In this document: positions 7,707-16,867 of the stretch, one piece after another | How positions within the stretch are numbered: position 1 is the first letter of the stretch | Layout: each line of letters opens with the position of its first letter | Assembly: GCA_902494765.1 (NCBI GenBank) | Contig: CABUUK010000026.1 | Span: 1-29,650 of the forward strand | DNA length: 29,650 nt | Source: an uncultured Collinsella sp. | GTDB taxonomy: Bacteria; Actinomycetota; Coriobacteriia; Coriobacteriales; Coriobacteriaceae | Direction of reading: 5' to 3' | Notes under the pieces: generated by a model | Told to the model about the DNA's origin: nothing | Databases searched by the model: none | Seen by the model: only the letters and a program-made list of their open reading frames with translations | Position numbers and translations under genes: made by a program

Positions 7707-8943
7707 GACCGCGCTTCGCATGGCGCTCGCTCACCCGTTCTACCTGCTCATCTACACGGTGTTCATTTCGCTGATGGGCGTATTCATCGCGGCATCGGTG
7801 AGCTGGAACTCGTCGCAGCTCACCGAGTACAAGCCCTACGACGCCAACGTGATCGTGGTCGACCGCGATGGCAGTGATCTTTCACGTGCGCTCACCAAGC
7901 ACCTAGGTTCGCGGTTTGACCTGGTCACGGGCGTCGGCGATGACACGTACGACCTTGCGGACGCGCTCTCCAAGAGCAACAGCGCCAAGGGCAGCGCCGA
8001 CTGCGTGTTCTTTATCCCGGAGGGGTTCGAGGACGACCTGGTCGCGGCTGCCCGCGCGGGGGAGTCCCTGCCCAAGCTCGATGTGACCTACGGTGCCGGC
8101 ACCATGGCGGCGGCGCTTTCGTCTGCCGAGGCTTCGCGCTGGATCTCGCTCGCGGGCGCTGCAGCCGCACTTGAGCCCACTGCCTCCAACGGCGACGTTG
8201 CCAAGGCCGCCGAACATGCCGCTGCAAAGCGCGCGGAGGTCCAGATCGAGCGGGTCAAGGTCGACTCGGCTGCTGCCGCCACGCTCGAGTCGTACTTCAA
8301 CTTTGGCGCGTACGCGATTATCTCGTCGGTCATCGTGTCGGTGGGCTTGGTGTTTTCGGGCATGAACGAGCCCGAGCGCGTGCGCCGCATGGATGCCGGC
8401 CCAATCTCCGATCGCCAGCGTTCGCTTGCCGTGTTTGCGGCCGCCGCCGTGCTCACCGTCTGTATCTGGTTTGTGTCGAGCATGATGGGCGTCGTGGGCT
8501 TTGCCAGCGCGGTTGCCGAGGTCGGCGTGGGCCGCGTGTGCCTGGCGCTGGCGGCAACGTTTGCCCTAGCGCTGACGCCACTGGCCGTTGGCTTTACGCT
8601 GTCGAGCCTGGGCGCGCGCGAGGAGCTGCTCAACGGTGTGGGCAACCTGCTTGGCATGCTCATGACGTTTTTGGGTGGCGCCTGGATGCCGCTGTCGCTC
8701 ATGGGTTCGGCCGTGCAGACCGTGGCGCACTTTGTGCCGACATATTGGGTGAACGACGCGATCGGCAAGGCGCTCGCCGCGGACCTGACGTCCACCGTGC
8801 TGGGCGACATCGCCTGCGACCTGGGCGTCACCGTGCTCTTCGCTGCCGCCATCGCCGCCGTAGGCCTAGCCCTCGCTCACAACAAATCCCGCGCTAGCCA
8901 CCTAGTCATCGGGTACTCATTGGGGACAGACTTAAACGACTAG
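7693..8943 (+). CDS. ABC-2 type exporter, permease subunit 2
   Basis: The start is the ATG at 7693 with a strong GAAGGAG six bases upstream, inside the end of the previous gene; an in-frame upstream start at 7678 is less likely. The 416-residue protein has the same plan as its partner: helix near residues 15-38, extracytoplasmic domain of about 150 residues, then several helices. The last dozen codons (IGYSLGTDLND and the stop) are made by an intergenic repeat copy of the GTCCCC hairpin family, so the original C-terminus was probably different. This should matter little because it lies after the last helix. Confidence 0.88.
   Translation: MSTFKTALRMALAHPFYLLIYTVFISLMGVFIAASVSWNSSQLTEYKPYDANVIVVDRDGSDLSRALTKHLGSRFDLVTGVGDDTYDLADALSKSNSAKGSADCVFFIPEGFEDDLVAAARAGESLPKLDVTYGAGTMAAALSSAEASRWISLAGAAAALEPTASNGDVAKAAEHAAAKRAEVQIERVKVDSAAAATLESYFNFGAYAIISSVIVSVGLVFSGMNEPERVRRMDAGPISDRQRSLAVFAAAAVLTVCIWFVSSMMGVVGFASAVAEVGVGRVCLALAATFALALTPLAVGFTLSSLGAREELLNGVGNLLGMLMTFLGGAWMPLSLMGSAVQTVAHFVPTYWVNDAIGKALAADLTSTVLGDIACDLGVTVLFAAAIAAVGLALAHNKSRASHLVIGYSLGTDLND
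8915..8941 (-). repeat. GTCCCC hairpin-family copy at the end of the permease gene
   Basis: Read on the minus strand it is AGTCGTT, a 13-nt loop TAAGTCTGTCCCC, then AATGAGT; the arms match at five of seven positions. It supplies the permease C-terminus and overlaps its stop codon. Confidence 0.6.
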
Positions 8944-8948
8944 TCATC

Positions 8949-9029
8949 GGGGACAGTCTTTGCCGAACCGCCGGCTTGCCAAGGACTGTCCCCAGCTGCC
9001 GGCAGAAAGGGAACGTCCCTAACTGCCGG
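8949..9029. repeat. Two further hairpins in the repeat-rich gap
   Basis: GGGGACAGTCTTTG (8949-8962) pairs with 8980-8993 with one wobble, around a GC-rich loop. Next, CCGGCAG (8999-9005) pairs with CTGCCGG (9023-9029) around a loop holding GGGAACGTCCCT, itself an inverted repeat. The segment CTGCC-GGTGGCGA that follows recurs near 13,477, so these are modules of a composite repeat. The first hairpin could also terminate the exporter operon. Confidence 0.55.
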
Positions 9030-9053
9030 GTGGCGAAAGAGCGCCCCCAACAG

Positions 9054-9084
9054 CTAGTCGTTTAAGAACGTCCCCAACGACTAG
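9054..9084 (+). repeat. GTCCCC hairpin-family copy
   Basis: The arms CTAGTCGTT (9054-9062) and AACGACTAG (9076-9084) are perfectly complementary over 9 bp around the 13-nt loop TAAGAACGTCCCC. It lies about 35 bp before the promoter of the next operon. Confidence 0.7.
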
Positions 9085-9119
9085 TCTTGAAACAAACCCC
9101 CACTCTCGCCCAAAAATAG

Positions 9120-9148
9120 TTCACTTGGGTTTACTATTACCCTATAAA
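9120..9148 (+). promoter_or_regulatory. Promoter of the MacB/FtsX-type exporter
   Basis: TTCACT (9120-9125), a 17-bp spacer and TATAAA (9143-9148) match the housekeeping pattern. The area is AT-rich against its surroundings and about 30 bp before the start codon. Confidence 0.55.
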
Positions 9149-9178
9149 AGTAGCAATAGGCTAACAATGGGGGATACC

Positions 9179-9892
<714 letters not shown>

Positions 9893-9900
9893 GCGGCGCC

Positions 9901-12567
9901 ATGACACCTCTCGCAAAACGTCTCCCACGCGAGCTGCGCCGCAATACCGGCAAGTACCTGGGCATCTTTTTGCTTATGTGCGGAAGTATCGCTCTCACCT
10001 CGGGCTTTTTGCTCGCGGCGCATTCCATCGGCTGCCTCATCGATGACATGCGCGATGCGTACACGATTGAGGACGGCCGCGTGACCACCTCCTTCGAGGC
10101 GACCGAGGAGCAACTCAAGGCAGCCGAGGACGCGGCCGACGACGTCGGCGGCGTCACGCTCTACAAGAATTTCTCCATCGACGCCATCATCAAAAAGACC
10201 GCCGGCGACGACGGCACCAAGCGCACGCTGCGCACCTATGCGCACCGCACCAAGGTCGATATCGCGTCCTACTGTGAGGGCAAGGAGCCCAAGACGGACG
10301 ATGAGGTAGCCATCGACCGTGTCTTCGCCACCAACAACGACCTCGCCGTGGGCGATAAGGTTGAGCTTGAGGGCCGCACCTACATCATCTGCGGCATCAT
10401 GACCCAGCCCGATAGCCAGGCGCTGTTCCTCAACAATTCGGACTTTACGGTGAACACCATCACGTACGGCGTGGCCGAGGTCACCGATGGCGGCTTTGCC
10501 GCGCTCGAAGATGCCGGCGGCGCACCCGCCTACACCTACTCCTTCACCTTTACCGATCGCGACCTCCCCACCGCGGACCGCATCGATGCGGAGCAGGATA
10601 TGGTTGAGGCACTGACCGACGTCGATGCGCGCGTGGACGATCTGATCGACGCCGATTCCAATCAAGGCATTGGCTATGCGCGCGATGACGTGGACGGCGA
10701 CTCTATGATGTGGATGACGCTGCTCGACATCATCATCGTGATCATGGCGTTCGTCTTTGTGGTCCTTACCGACGCCACCATCGAGGAGGAGAGCGCCATC
10801 ATCGGCACACTGCTCGCCAGCGGCTATCGCCGTCGCGAGATCGTACTGCACTACCTCGCGCTTCCCGCCATCGTGGGCATGCTCGCGGCGCTGTTGGGCA
10901 CCGCGCTCGGCGTTGCGTTCTTTACCGAGCCCATGCGCGGCCTCTATTACGGCTCGTACAGCCTGCCGCCCTTCCAGGTGTACTGGAGCTGGGAGATCTT
11001 TGTGAAGTGCGCCGTGGTTCCCGCCGCCGCGCTCATCCTCATTACGCTGGTGGGCCTGCTCCGCAAAATGGGCAAGACGCCGTTGCAGTTCCTCCGTCAC
11101 GAGGCGGGCGGCAAGTCGGGCACCAAGCGCGGCCTGCAGCTGCCGGAGCGCATGGGCTTTGTCTCGCGCTTCCGCCTGCGCATCTTCCTGCGTAATCTGG
11201 GCAACTTCGCCACGCTTTTCGTGGGCATTGCGTTTGCCTCGCTGCTACTGCTCTTTGGCCTGGCGATTCTGCCCACGATGACGCACTACGCGGACAACCT
11301 CGAGACAAGCCTGGTCGCCGAGCACCAGTACACGCTCAAGGCGCCGCTGGAGCTCGAGGGTACTGCCGAGGAGCGCGAGCAGTGGTCGGCACTCGAGCGC
11401 TTGCAGTCGGTTGACGGCGCGCTGCTTTCCGCCGCTCAGGATGCCGATGACGAGCTTGACGACGCGGCCGATGCGGCGCAGGCGGCAGCCGATGCCGCGA
11501 CCGCATCTCCGTCTGCCGAGAGCCTGACTGCGGCGCAGGATGCGCTTGCCAAGGTCCAGGACAAGAAGGATGCGCTTTATGCGCGCCTCGATGACCTTGC
11601 CGATGCCCTCGGCTGCGACCGCGACGAGGCTATCGACCTGATCGACAAGGCCTCTAAGATCGACACTGACAACGACGACATTCACCCGGTTAACACGACC
11701 GATAACGGTGCAGACAAGATTGCGCAGACCGAGAAATATGCCGTTTACCAGCTGCAATACGACCGCGGCGATGGTAATGGCGAGGAGACGATTTCCGTCT
11801 ACGGCATCTCGCCCGATTCGCGCTATTGGAAAGACCTCAACGTTGGCGATGGGCGCGTCGTCTTTGGCGGCGGCCTGCTCGACAAGTTTGGCTGGAGCGA
11901 GGGCCAGAAGGTCACGCTCATCGACAAGTACGAGGGCGAGCATTATTCCCTTGAGTACGCGGGCAAGGACTGTGCCTGGGGCTCCAAGTCGGACATGAAT
12001 ATCTATATGAGTATCGACGACTTTAATGAGCTGTTCGACAACGACGCCGCCTACTTTAACGGCTATGTGAGCAACGAGAAGCTCGACCTCGATGCTCGTT
12101 ACTTTGCCGGCGACACCACGCCCGACGACATGCGCGCCGTGGGCGACCAATTCATCGGCATGATGAGCAAAATGATCGGAATGATGGTTGGGCTTGCGGT
12201 GTTCATCTTCTTGCTGTTTATGTACCTGCTGACCAAGGCTGTGATCGACCACAGCGCCCGTTCGATCAGCTACATGAAAGTCTTTGGCTATCGCGATAGC
12301 GAGATTTCGCATCTGTACATCCGCTCGATCACGTTGTGCGTTGCGGCGTCACTCGTGCTGAGCCTGCCGGTCATTATTGGCTCGCTCACGGCCATCTTCC
12401 GCTCGATGCTGCTCGCCTACAACGGCAATATTGAGATCTACGTGCCCGCTTGGTCTATGGCTGCATGCGTCGGCATTGGCTTTGCGACCTACCTGGTCGT
12501 GGCGCTGCTACACACGCGCTCCATCAAGCGCGTGAGCCTCTCCGAGGCGCTGAAGGTCCAGGAATAG
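9901..12567 (+). CDS. FtsX-family ABC permease (MacB/BceB-like)
   Basis: The 888-residue protein starts at the ATG at 9901; an in-frame TTG at 9886 inside the ATPase gene is a weaker choice. It has two similar halves: helix near residues 18-41, an extracytoplasmic domain to about 265, three helices near 268-388; then helix 433-458, a second extracytoplasmic domain to about 750, and three helices near 752-877. The second outer domain begins with an Ala/Asp-rich stretch, roughly residues 512-585, likely to be a coiled coil. This eight-helix form with two large outer domains suggests an envelope exporter or adhesion/peptide-handling machine. No dedicated substrate gene is adjacent. Confidence 0.9.
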   Translation: MTPLAKRLPRELRRNTGKYLGIFLLMCGSIALTSGFLLAAHSIGCLIDDMRDAYTIEDGRVTTSFEATEEQLKAAEDAADDVGGVTLYKNFSIDAIIKKTAGDDGTKRTLRTYAHRTKVDIASYCEGKEPKTDDEVAIDRVFATNNDLAVGDKVELEGRTYIICGIMTQPDSQALFLNNSDFTVNTITYGVAEVTDGGFAALEDAGGAPAYTYSFTFTDRDLPTADRIDAEQDMVEALTDVDARVDDLIDADSNQGIGYARDDVDGDSMMWMTLLDIIIVIMAFVFVVLTDATIEEESAIIGTLLASGYRRREIVLHYLALPAIVGMLAALLGTALGVAFFTEPMRGLYYGSYSLPPFQVYWSWEIFVKCAVVPAAALILITLVGLLRKMGKTPLQFLRHEAGGKSGTKRGLQLPERMGFVSRFRLRIFLRNLGNFATLFVGIAFASLLLLFGLAILPTMTHYADNLETSLVAEHQYTLKAPLELEGTAEEREQWSALERLQSVDGALLSAAQDADDELDDAADAAQAAADAATASPSAESLTAAQDALAKVQDKKDALYARLDDLADALGCDRDEAIDLIDKASKIDTDNDDIHPVNTTDNGADKIAQTEKYAVYQLQYDRGDGNGEETISVYGISPDSRYWKDLNVGDGRVVFGGGLLDKFGWSEGQKVTLIDKYEGEHYSLEYAGKDCAWGSKSDMNIYMSIDDFNELFDNDAAYFNGYVSNEKLDLDARYFAGDTTPDDMRAVGDQFIGMMSKMIGMMVGLAVFIFLLFMYLLTKAVIDHSARSISYMKVFGYRDSEISHLYIRSITLCVAASLVLSLPVIIGSLTAIFRSMLLAYNGNIEIYVPAWSMAACVGIGFATYLVVALLHTRSIKRVSLSEALKVQE

Positions 12568-12579
12568 AGAACCGCCCGC

Positions 12580-12617
12580 ACGCGGGGGCACGAACCGAAG
12601 GAAGGGTGCCCCCGCGT
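12580..12617 (+). terminator. Terminator after the FtsX-type permease
   Basis: A perfect 12-bp stem (12580-12591 with 12606-12617) and a 14-nt loop are followed by TATTT. It lies 12 nt after the stop codon. Confidence 0.7.
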
Positions 12618-12686
12618 TATTTGCCCGCCAGGCCCGACGTGGGCAAACGCGCGCAACGTCAGACTTCCCCGAACAGAAGGAGACCC

Positions 12687-13331
12687 ATGGCAAGATCGGC
12701 AGAGGAGCTCAAGCAGCTCTCCATCAAGGAGTTCACCGAGGCGGCAAAGGTCTACGAATCCGGCCATGCCGGCATTTACGAGATGTGCAAGGACGACTAT
12801 CCGCAAATGCTCGAGGAGCTTGAGCTCGAACCGTTCGAGGACGCGCTCGACGTGGGCTGTGGAACCGGAGCCGTCCTAGAACTGCTCCACGCCCGGTACC
12901 CCAGCAAGCACTTGACTGGACTCGACCTCACACCCGGGATGATCGACGTCGCTCGGGCAAAGCAGCTCGATAACGTCAGCTTTGTCGTCGGAGACGCGGA
13001 GGCACTGCCCTTCGAGCCCCGGAGCTTCGACGCCGTGCTCTGCTCCAACAGCTTCCACCACTACCCGCATCCGGAGAGGTTTTTCGCCGAGGTGGCACGC
13101 GTCCTTCGGCCCGGCGGGCGACTGGTCCTTCGCGACTACACCTCGAACGATGTCGCGGTCTGGCTCATGAACAACATCGAGCTACCGCTGGCACGCCTCT
13201 TGGGCCATGGCGACGTGCGCATCCCCAAGCTGTCCGAGCTACGCGCGCTCGTCGAGGAATTCGGGCTCACCCCGCTCAAGCTCGAGGCACAGAAGGGATT
13301 CCGCGCGCATCTGGTCGCGCGAAAGGGCTAG
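12687..13331 (+). CDS. Class I SAM-dependent methyltransferase (Methyltransf_11 type)
   Basis: The start ATG at 12687 has AGAAGGAG seven bases upstream. The 214-residue protein has motif I ALDVGCGTG (53-61), acidic D80 at the end of strand 2 for the ribose hydroxyls, D103 in VGDAEALPF, and motif post-II FDAVLCSNSFHHYPHPE followed by RPGGRLVLRD. This is the UbiE/small-molecule methyltransferase pattern. The HHY segment (residues 124-126) sits where substrates often bind. It is flanked by its own hairpins and appears monocistronic, so the substrate cannot be inferred from neighbours. Confidence 0.9.
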   Translation: MARSAEELKQLSIKEFTEAAKVYESGHAGIYEMCKDDYPQMLEELELEPFEDALDVGCGTGAVLELLHARYPSKHLTGLDLTPGMIDVARAKQLDNVSFVVGDAEALPFEPRSFDAVLCSNSFHHYPHPERFFAEVARVLRPGGRLVLRDYTSNDVAVWLMNNIELPLARLLGHGDVRIPKLSELRALVEEFGLTPLKLEAQKGFRAHLVARKG

Positions 13332-13471
13332 CGGTCCGCGCCAGGATGCTCCGTCACGCCAGGGCACGCCGTCAACGCCGCCACACCAGGGCACGCCATC
13401 AAACCAGATTGTGGCCACGCTAGAACGCGCCGCCAAACCAAGGCGCGCCGCCACAAACGTGACGGCGCGCC
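13332..13471. repeat. Degenerate GC-rich direct repeats and a hairpin after the methyltransferase gene
   Basis: Units of about 27 nt beginning CGCCAGGGCACGCC (13357) and CACCAGGGCACGCC (13384) are followed by more degraded CGCGCCGCCA-bearing copies. The stretch ends in a 13-bp stem with one mismatch (13442-13454 with 13459-13471) built on two GGCGCGCC palindromes. A short open frame through here is repeat sequence, not a gene. The hairpin may serve as a terminator although no T tract follows. Confidence 0.5.
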
Positions 13472-13492
13472 CCTAGCTGCCAGGTGGCGAGG

Positions 13493-13579
13493 CACTCATT
13501 TAAGTCCGTCCCCAATGAGTGGTTTTAAGTCCGTCCCCAATGAGTGGTTTCAGTCATTTAAGTCTGTCCCCAATGACTA
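13493..13579 (+). repeat. Three tandem GTCCCC hairpin-family copies
   Basis: Copy 1 (13493-13521) has arms CACTCATT/AATGAGTG. Copy 2 (13519-13547) has the same loop and right arm but a degraded left arm. Copy 3 (13551-13579) has arms AGTCATT/AATGACT. All three have a 13-nt loop TAAGTC(C/T)GTCCCC. Copies 1 and 2 look like a recent duplication. Confidence 0.75.
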
Positions 13580-13589
13580 GGTGCCGCGC

Positions 13590-13620
13590 TTGACATTAAC
13601 TCTGCTTTAACTGGTACCAT
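13590..13620 (+). promoter_or_regulatory. Promoter of the DUF362/ferredoxin gene
   Basis: A perfect TTGACA (13590-13595) and TACCAT (13615-13620) are separated by 19 bp, slightly longer than ideal. Transcription would begin about 35 nt before the start codon. Confidence 0.55.
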
Positions 13621-13662
13621 CCCTTATGTCTGTAACGCCATATAGACCGAGGGGATATATCT

Positions 13663-14868
13663 ATGACCGCAACTGCACCCGCAGCACCCGCTAAGGTGTA
13701 CTTCACCAACCTGCGCACGCATGCTCGCGAGAGCCAGCTCGACAAACTCAAGCGCCTCATCCGTCACGCCGGTATCGAGCAGATCGACTTTGAGAACAAG
13801 TTCGTCGCCATCAAGATTCACTTTGGCGAGCTGGGCAATCTGAGCTTTTTGCGCCCCAACTACGCCCGCGCCGTCGCGGACGTGGTGAAGGAGCTGGGCG
13901 GCAAGCCCTTCCTCACCGACTGCAATACGCTCTACGTCGGTAGCCGCAAAAACGCGCTCGAGCACATCGACACCGCCTACCAGAACGGCTTTACCCCGTA
14001 TGCCACGGGCTGCCAGGTCATCATCGCCGATGGCCTCAAGGGCACCGACGAGGCGCTCGTTCCGGTCGAGGGCGGCGAGTACGTGCACGAGGCCAAGATC
14101 GGTCAGACGCTCATGGATGCCGATATCGTGATCAGCCTCACCCACTTTAAGGGTCATGAGCAGGCCGGCTTTGGCGGCGCCATGAAGAACCTGGGCATGG
14201 GAGGCGGCAGCCGTGCCGGCAAGATGGAGCAGCATGCCGCCGGCAAGCCGAACGTCGCGACCGAGCACTGCATTGGCTGCCGTGCCTGCGAAAAGATCTG
14301 CGCGCACAACGCTGTCTCGTTCGACGGTACCCGCGAGCGCGAGCTTGCCAGCGGCGCTACTCACACGGTGCACGTGGCTGCCATCGACCACGATCGCTGC
14401 GTGGGCTGCGGACGCTGCATTGCGGCATGCAACCAGGACTGCATCAAGCCCGGCTATGAGGCCGCGGCCGACGTGCTCAACTGCAAGATCGCCGAGTACA
14501 CCAAGGCCGTTGTCCAGGATCGTCCCAGCTTCCACATTTCGCTGGCTATGGATATCAGCCCCAACTGCGATTGCCATCCCGAAAACGACACACCTATCGT
14601 CAACGATATCGGCATGTTCGCGAGCTTCGACCCGGTCGCCATCGACCAGGCCTGCGCCGATGCCGTCATGGCATCCGAGCCGCTGCCCAACACCGAGCTC
14701 ACCGATAGCGCGGCCAAGATGGAGCACAATCACGAGCATCTGGAGGGCGAGCAGGCCAAGGACCCCTTCTGCATCACGCATCCCGACACCGACTGGCGCG
14801 TGTGCATCGCGCACGCCGAGAAGATTGGCCTGGGCACGAGCAAGTACGAGCTCATCGAGGTCAAGTAG
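13663..14868 (+). CDS. DUF362 domain protein with two [4Fe-4S] clusters
   Basis: The 401-residue protein starts at the ATG at 13663 after GAGGGG. Residues 10-190 and 290-395 form the DUF362 fold (IKIHFGELGN, THFKGHEQAGFGGAMKNLGMG). A ferredoxin module is inserted between them, with C203-C206-C209-C213 (CIGCRACEKIC) and C246-C249-C252-C256 (CVGCGRCIAAC), plus C260. It is common in anaerobes and annotated as an iron-sulfur electron-transfer protein of unknown partner. A promoter upstream and a terminator downstream make it monocistronic. There is no signal peptide, so it is cytoplasmic. Confidence 0.92.
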   Translation: MTATAPAAPAKVYFTNLRTHARESQLDKLKRLIRHAGIEQIDFENKFVAIKIHFGELGNLSFLRPNYARAVADVVKELGGKPFLTDCNTLYVGSRKNALEHIDTAYQNGFTPYATGCQVIIADGLKGTDEALVPVEGGEYVHEAKIGQTLMDADIVISLTHFKGHEQAGFGGAMKNLGMGGGSRAGKMEQHAAGKPNVATEHCIGCRACEKICAHNAVSFDGTRERELASGATHTVHVAAIDHDRCVGCGRCIAACNQDCIKPGYEAAADVLNCKIAEYTKAVVQDRPSFHISLAMDISPNCDCHPENDTPIVNDIGMFASFDPVAIDQACADAVMASEPLPNTELTDSAAKMEHNHEHLEGEQAKDPFCITHPDTDWRVCIAHAEKIGLGTSKYELIEVK

Positions 14869-14914
14869 CGCCTAGCTATTGGACAAAACAAGCGCCTTGT
14901 AGCGTAAGTTGAGC

Positions 14915-14953
14915 AAAAGCCGCCCACGAGCACAACGCTTGCGGGCGGCTTTT
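14915..14953. terminator. Bidirectional terminator between converging genes
   Basis: AAAAGCCGCCC (14915-14925) pairs with GGGCGGCTTTT (14943-14953); both strands end in four T residues. It separates the DUF362 gene from the converging hydrolase gene. Confidence 0.8.
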
Positions 14954-15031
14954 CAGAAGTGCGGTGAAAAATCGAATACCGCCGACTACAAACCGATTTT
15001 TGGCAACAAAACCCCAGACGTTGCTTTTTGC

Positions 15032-15997
15032 CTAAAAATTCTTGTCGAGGAAGTTGTCGACCGTGTTCCAGTAGAGTTCGGGGTCGACCTGCGCGCTCTT
15101 GGCGTGGGTGGCGCCATGGATAGTGAGCTTTTGCTTGACCTTGCTGGCGCACACGTCGTAGTTTTGGTCGAGCATGCTGTACGGTACAAAGGTGTCCTGG
15201 TCGCCGTGGATAAACAGCATGGGAACCGTCGCGTGTTTGAGTTGCTCCACACTGCTCGCCTTATGAAAGTCGTAGCCCGCGCGCACGTTGCACACCAAGT
15301 TTGCTACATCGAGCAAGGGAAAGCTGGGCAGGCCAAACACGTCCTTGAGCTGCAGAGAAAACTCGTCCCAAACACTTGTATAACCGCAGTCCTCGATAAT
15401 GCATTTCACGTTTGCGGGCAGAGGTTCCCCCGCGACGTTCATGGCGGTTGCCGCACCCATCGACTCGCCAAAGACCAGGATGCGCGCCTCGGGGTCAGCC
15501 TGAACGATTCGCTCGATCCATGCGACGACATCGAGCCGCTCGGGCCAGCCCATGCCGATATAGTCGCCGCCGGAGCGCTCGTGGGCGCGTGCGGCGGGTG
15601 CGAGTACGTTCATGCCGCGGTCGTGGAATCGCTTGACGTATCGGGCCATACCGATGGGCTCGTTGGTATATCCATGCAGGCAGACGGCGTAGTCGTGCGC
15701 GCTCTCCGACGCAGCAAAATACCAGGCGGCAAGCTCGGTTCCGTCGTTCGCGGTGAGGCTGCTGCTCTCGCGGTTTTCCTTAAACCACGCCCGTGCCTCG
15801 CCCTCCTCGGCGTCCATCTGCTCGCCCTTTTCGGCGTCCTTGCCACCCTGCATCATCTTCATGGTGTACGGCGCTTGGGGGTTCAGGGCAAAGTCAAACA
15901 AAAAGTTGCCGGCAAACCCCAGCAGCGCGACAACGAGCACCAGCGCAACGACGCCGGCTATCTTGAGCTTTCGATTGGAACGTGCGTTTTGAGCCAT
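15032..15997 (-). CDS. Membrane-anchored alpha/beta hydrolase
   Basis: The 321-residue protein starts at the ATG at 15997-15995 with AGGAG upstream. Residues 12-36 form a membrane anchor or uncleaved signal, and the rest should face outside. The catalytic parts of an alpha/beta hydrolase are present: oxyanion HG (108-109), nucleophile S179 in GESMG, D268 in HGDQDTFVP and H298 in GATHAKS. It resembles the YqkD/BEM46 group of exported hydrolases in Firmicutes and Actinobacteria, whose substrates are unknown. Four Cys residues lie in the outer domain, some of which could form disulfides. Confidence 0.9.
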   Translation of the reverse strand: MAQNARSNRKLKIAGVVALVLVVALLGFAGNFLFDFALNPQAPYTMKMMQGGKDAEKGEQMDAEEGEARAWFKENRESSSLTANDGTELAAWYFAASESAHDYAVCLHGYTNEPIGMARYVKRFHDRGMNVLAPAARAHERSGGDYIGMGWPERLDVVAWIERIVQADPEARILVFGESMGAATAMNVAGEPLPANVKCIIEDCGYTSVWDEFSLQLKDVFGLPSFPLLDVANLVCNVRAGYDFHKASSVEQLKHATVPMLFIHGDQDTFVPYSMLDQNYDVCASKVKQKLTIHGATHAKSAQVDPELYWNTVDNFLDKNF

Positions 15998-16014
15998 GCG
16001 GTATTCTCCTATAA

Positions 16015-16076
16015 GATGTTAATACATCAACATTTAATGCAAGCGCATTATGGACGTTCGCCGTTGATGCGTCAAC
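16015..16076. promoter_or_regulatory. Two small palindromes upstream of the hydrolase gene
   Basis: GATGT-n4-ACATC (16015-16028) lies just upstream of the hydrolase ribosome-binding site, and GTTGA-n4-TCAAC (16063-16076) lies 35 bp further. Both are candidate operators in the divergent hydrolase/hemolysin III gap. Confidence 0.3.
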
Positions 16077-16142
16077 AGGCAAAGAATGGGTAAACAAAGG
16101 GTCACGTATGGTGCAAATTTCGCACGTACCTAGACGCTTTGA

Positions 16143-16148
16143 TATAGT
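16143..16148 (+). promoter_or_regulatory. -10 box of the hemolysin III gene
   Basis: TATAGT lies 35 bp before the ATG, and no good -35 box was found at the expected distance. Confidence 0.4.
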
Positions 16149-16183
16149 GTTGAGAACTCTTTACGTTGGAGGATGTAACCGGC

Positions 16184-16867
16184 ATGTCCGATTCGAGCGA
16201 CAGTTCTAAGCCGCGACCCAAGACCGCGGCCGTTCCACACTACACAGTGGGCGAGGAGATCATGAACTCCGTCACCCATGGTGTTGGCTGCCTGCTGGGT
16301 ATCGCGGGCCTGGTGCTCCTGATCGTATTCGCTGCCCTGCGCGGCGGAGGCCCGGCCCACATGGCCGCGGCGATTGTCTATGGTGTCAGCATTATCCTCG
16401 AATACCTAGCCTCCACGCTCTACCACGCGATTCAGCCCGCGCGCGCCAAGCGCGTGTTTCGCATCATCGACCACAGCTGCATCTACCTGCTCATTGCGGG
16501 CAGCTATACGCCGTTTTGCCTCATCACGCTCGCAAACGACGGCGGCGCTGTGCTGTTCTTTGCCGTATGGGCCATCGCCATCATCGGCATCGCCCTCGAG
16601 TGCTTCCTACGCGAGCGCCAGCCGCATTGGGTAAGCGGCCTGGTCTACCTGCTGATGGGCTGGCTCGTTGTCTTTAAGCTGCCCGAACTTGTTGCGCTGC
16701 TCAACCCCGTGGCACTTGCCCTGCTCGCCGTCGGCGGCGTGTGCTACACCGCGGGCGTGCCGTTCTATATCGCCAAAAACGTGCGCTATCTGCACAGCGT
16801 GTTTCACCTGTGGGTGCTCGCCGGCAGCATCTTCCAGTTCATGGCGGTGATCCTCTTCGTAATCTAG
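16184..16867 (+). CDS. Hemolysin III / PAQR family membrane protein
   Basis: The 227-residue protein is assigned to the ATG at 16184 with GGAGG 11 nt upstream; an in-frame TTG at 16166 is possible. It has seven predicted helices and the family motifs ExxNSVTHG (25-33), LYHA (79-82), FRIIDHSCIYLLIAGSYTPF (92-111) and YLHSVFHLWVLAGS (202-215). H81, H204 and H208, with D96 nearby, form the likely zinc site of the PAQR fold. Members are linked to membrane lipid homeostasis or hydrolysis of amide bonds; the name hemolysin is historical and does not imply toxicity. Confidence 0.92.
   Translation: MSDSSDSSKPRPKTAAVPHYTVGEEIMNSVTHGVGCLLGIAGLVLLIVFAALRGGGPAHMAAAIVYGVSIILEYLASTLYHAIQPARAKRVFRIIDHSCIYLLIAGSYTPFCLITLANDGGAVLFFAVWAIAIIGIALECFLRERQPHWVSGLVYLLMGWLVVFKLPELVALLNPVALALLAVGGVCYTAGVPFYIAKNVRYLHSVFHLWVLAGSIFQFMAVILFVI

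Noticed and set aside
13207..13476. Open frame overlapping the methyltransferase end
   Set aside because: It is out of frame with the methyltransferase and then reads through degenerate GC-rich repeats.
13493..13579. Short regularly spaced repeats that could suggest a CRISPR array
   Set aside because: The copies adjoin or overlap, there are no unique spacers of constant length, and no cas genes are present. They are palindromic intergenic repeats.
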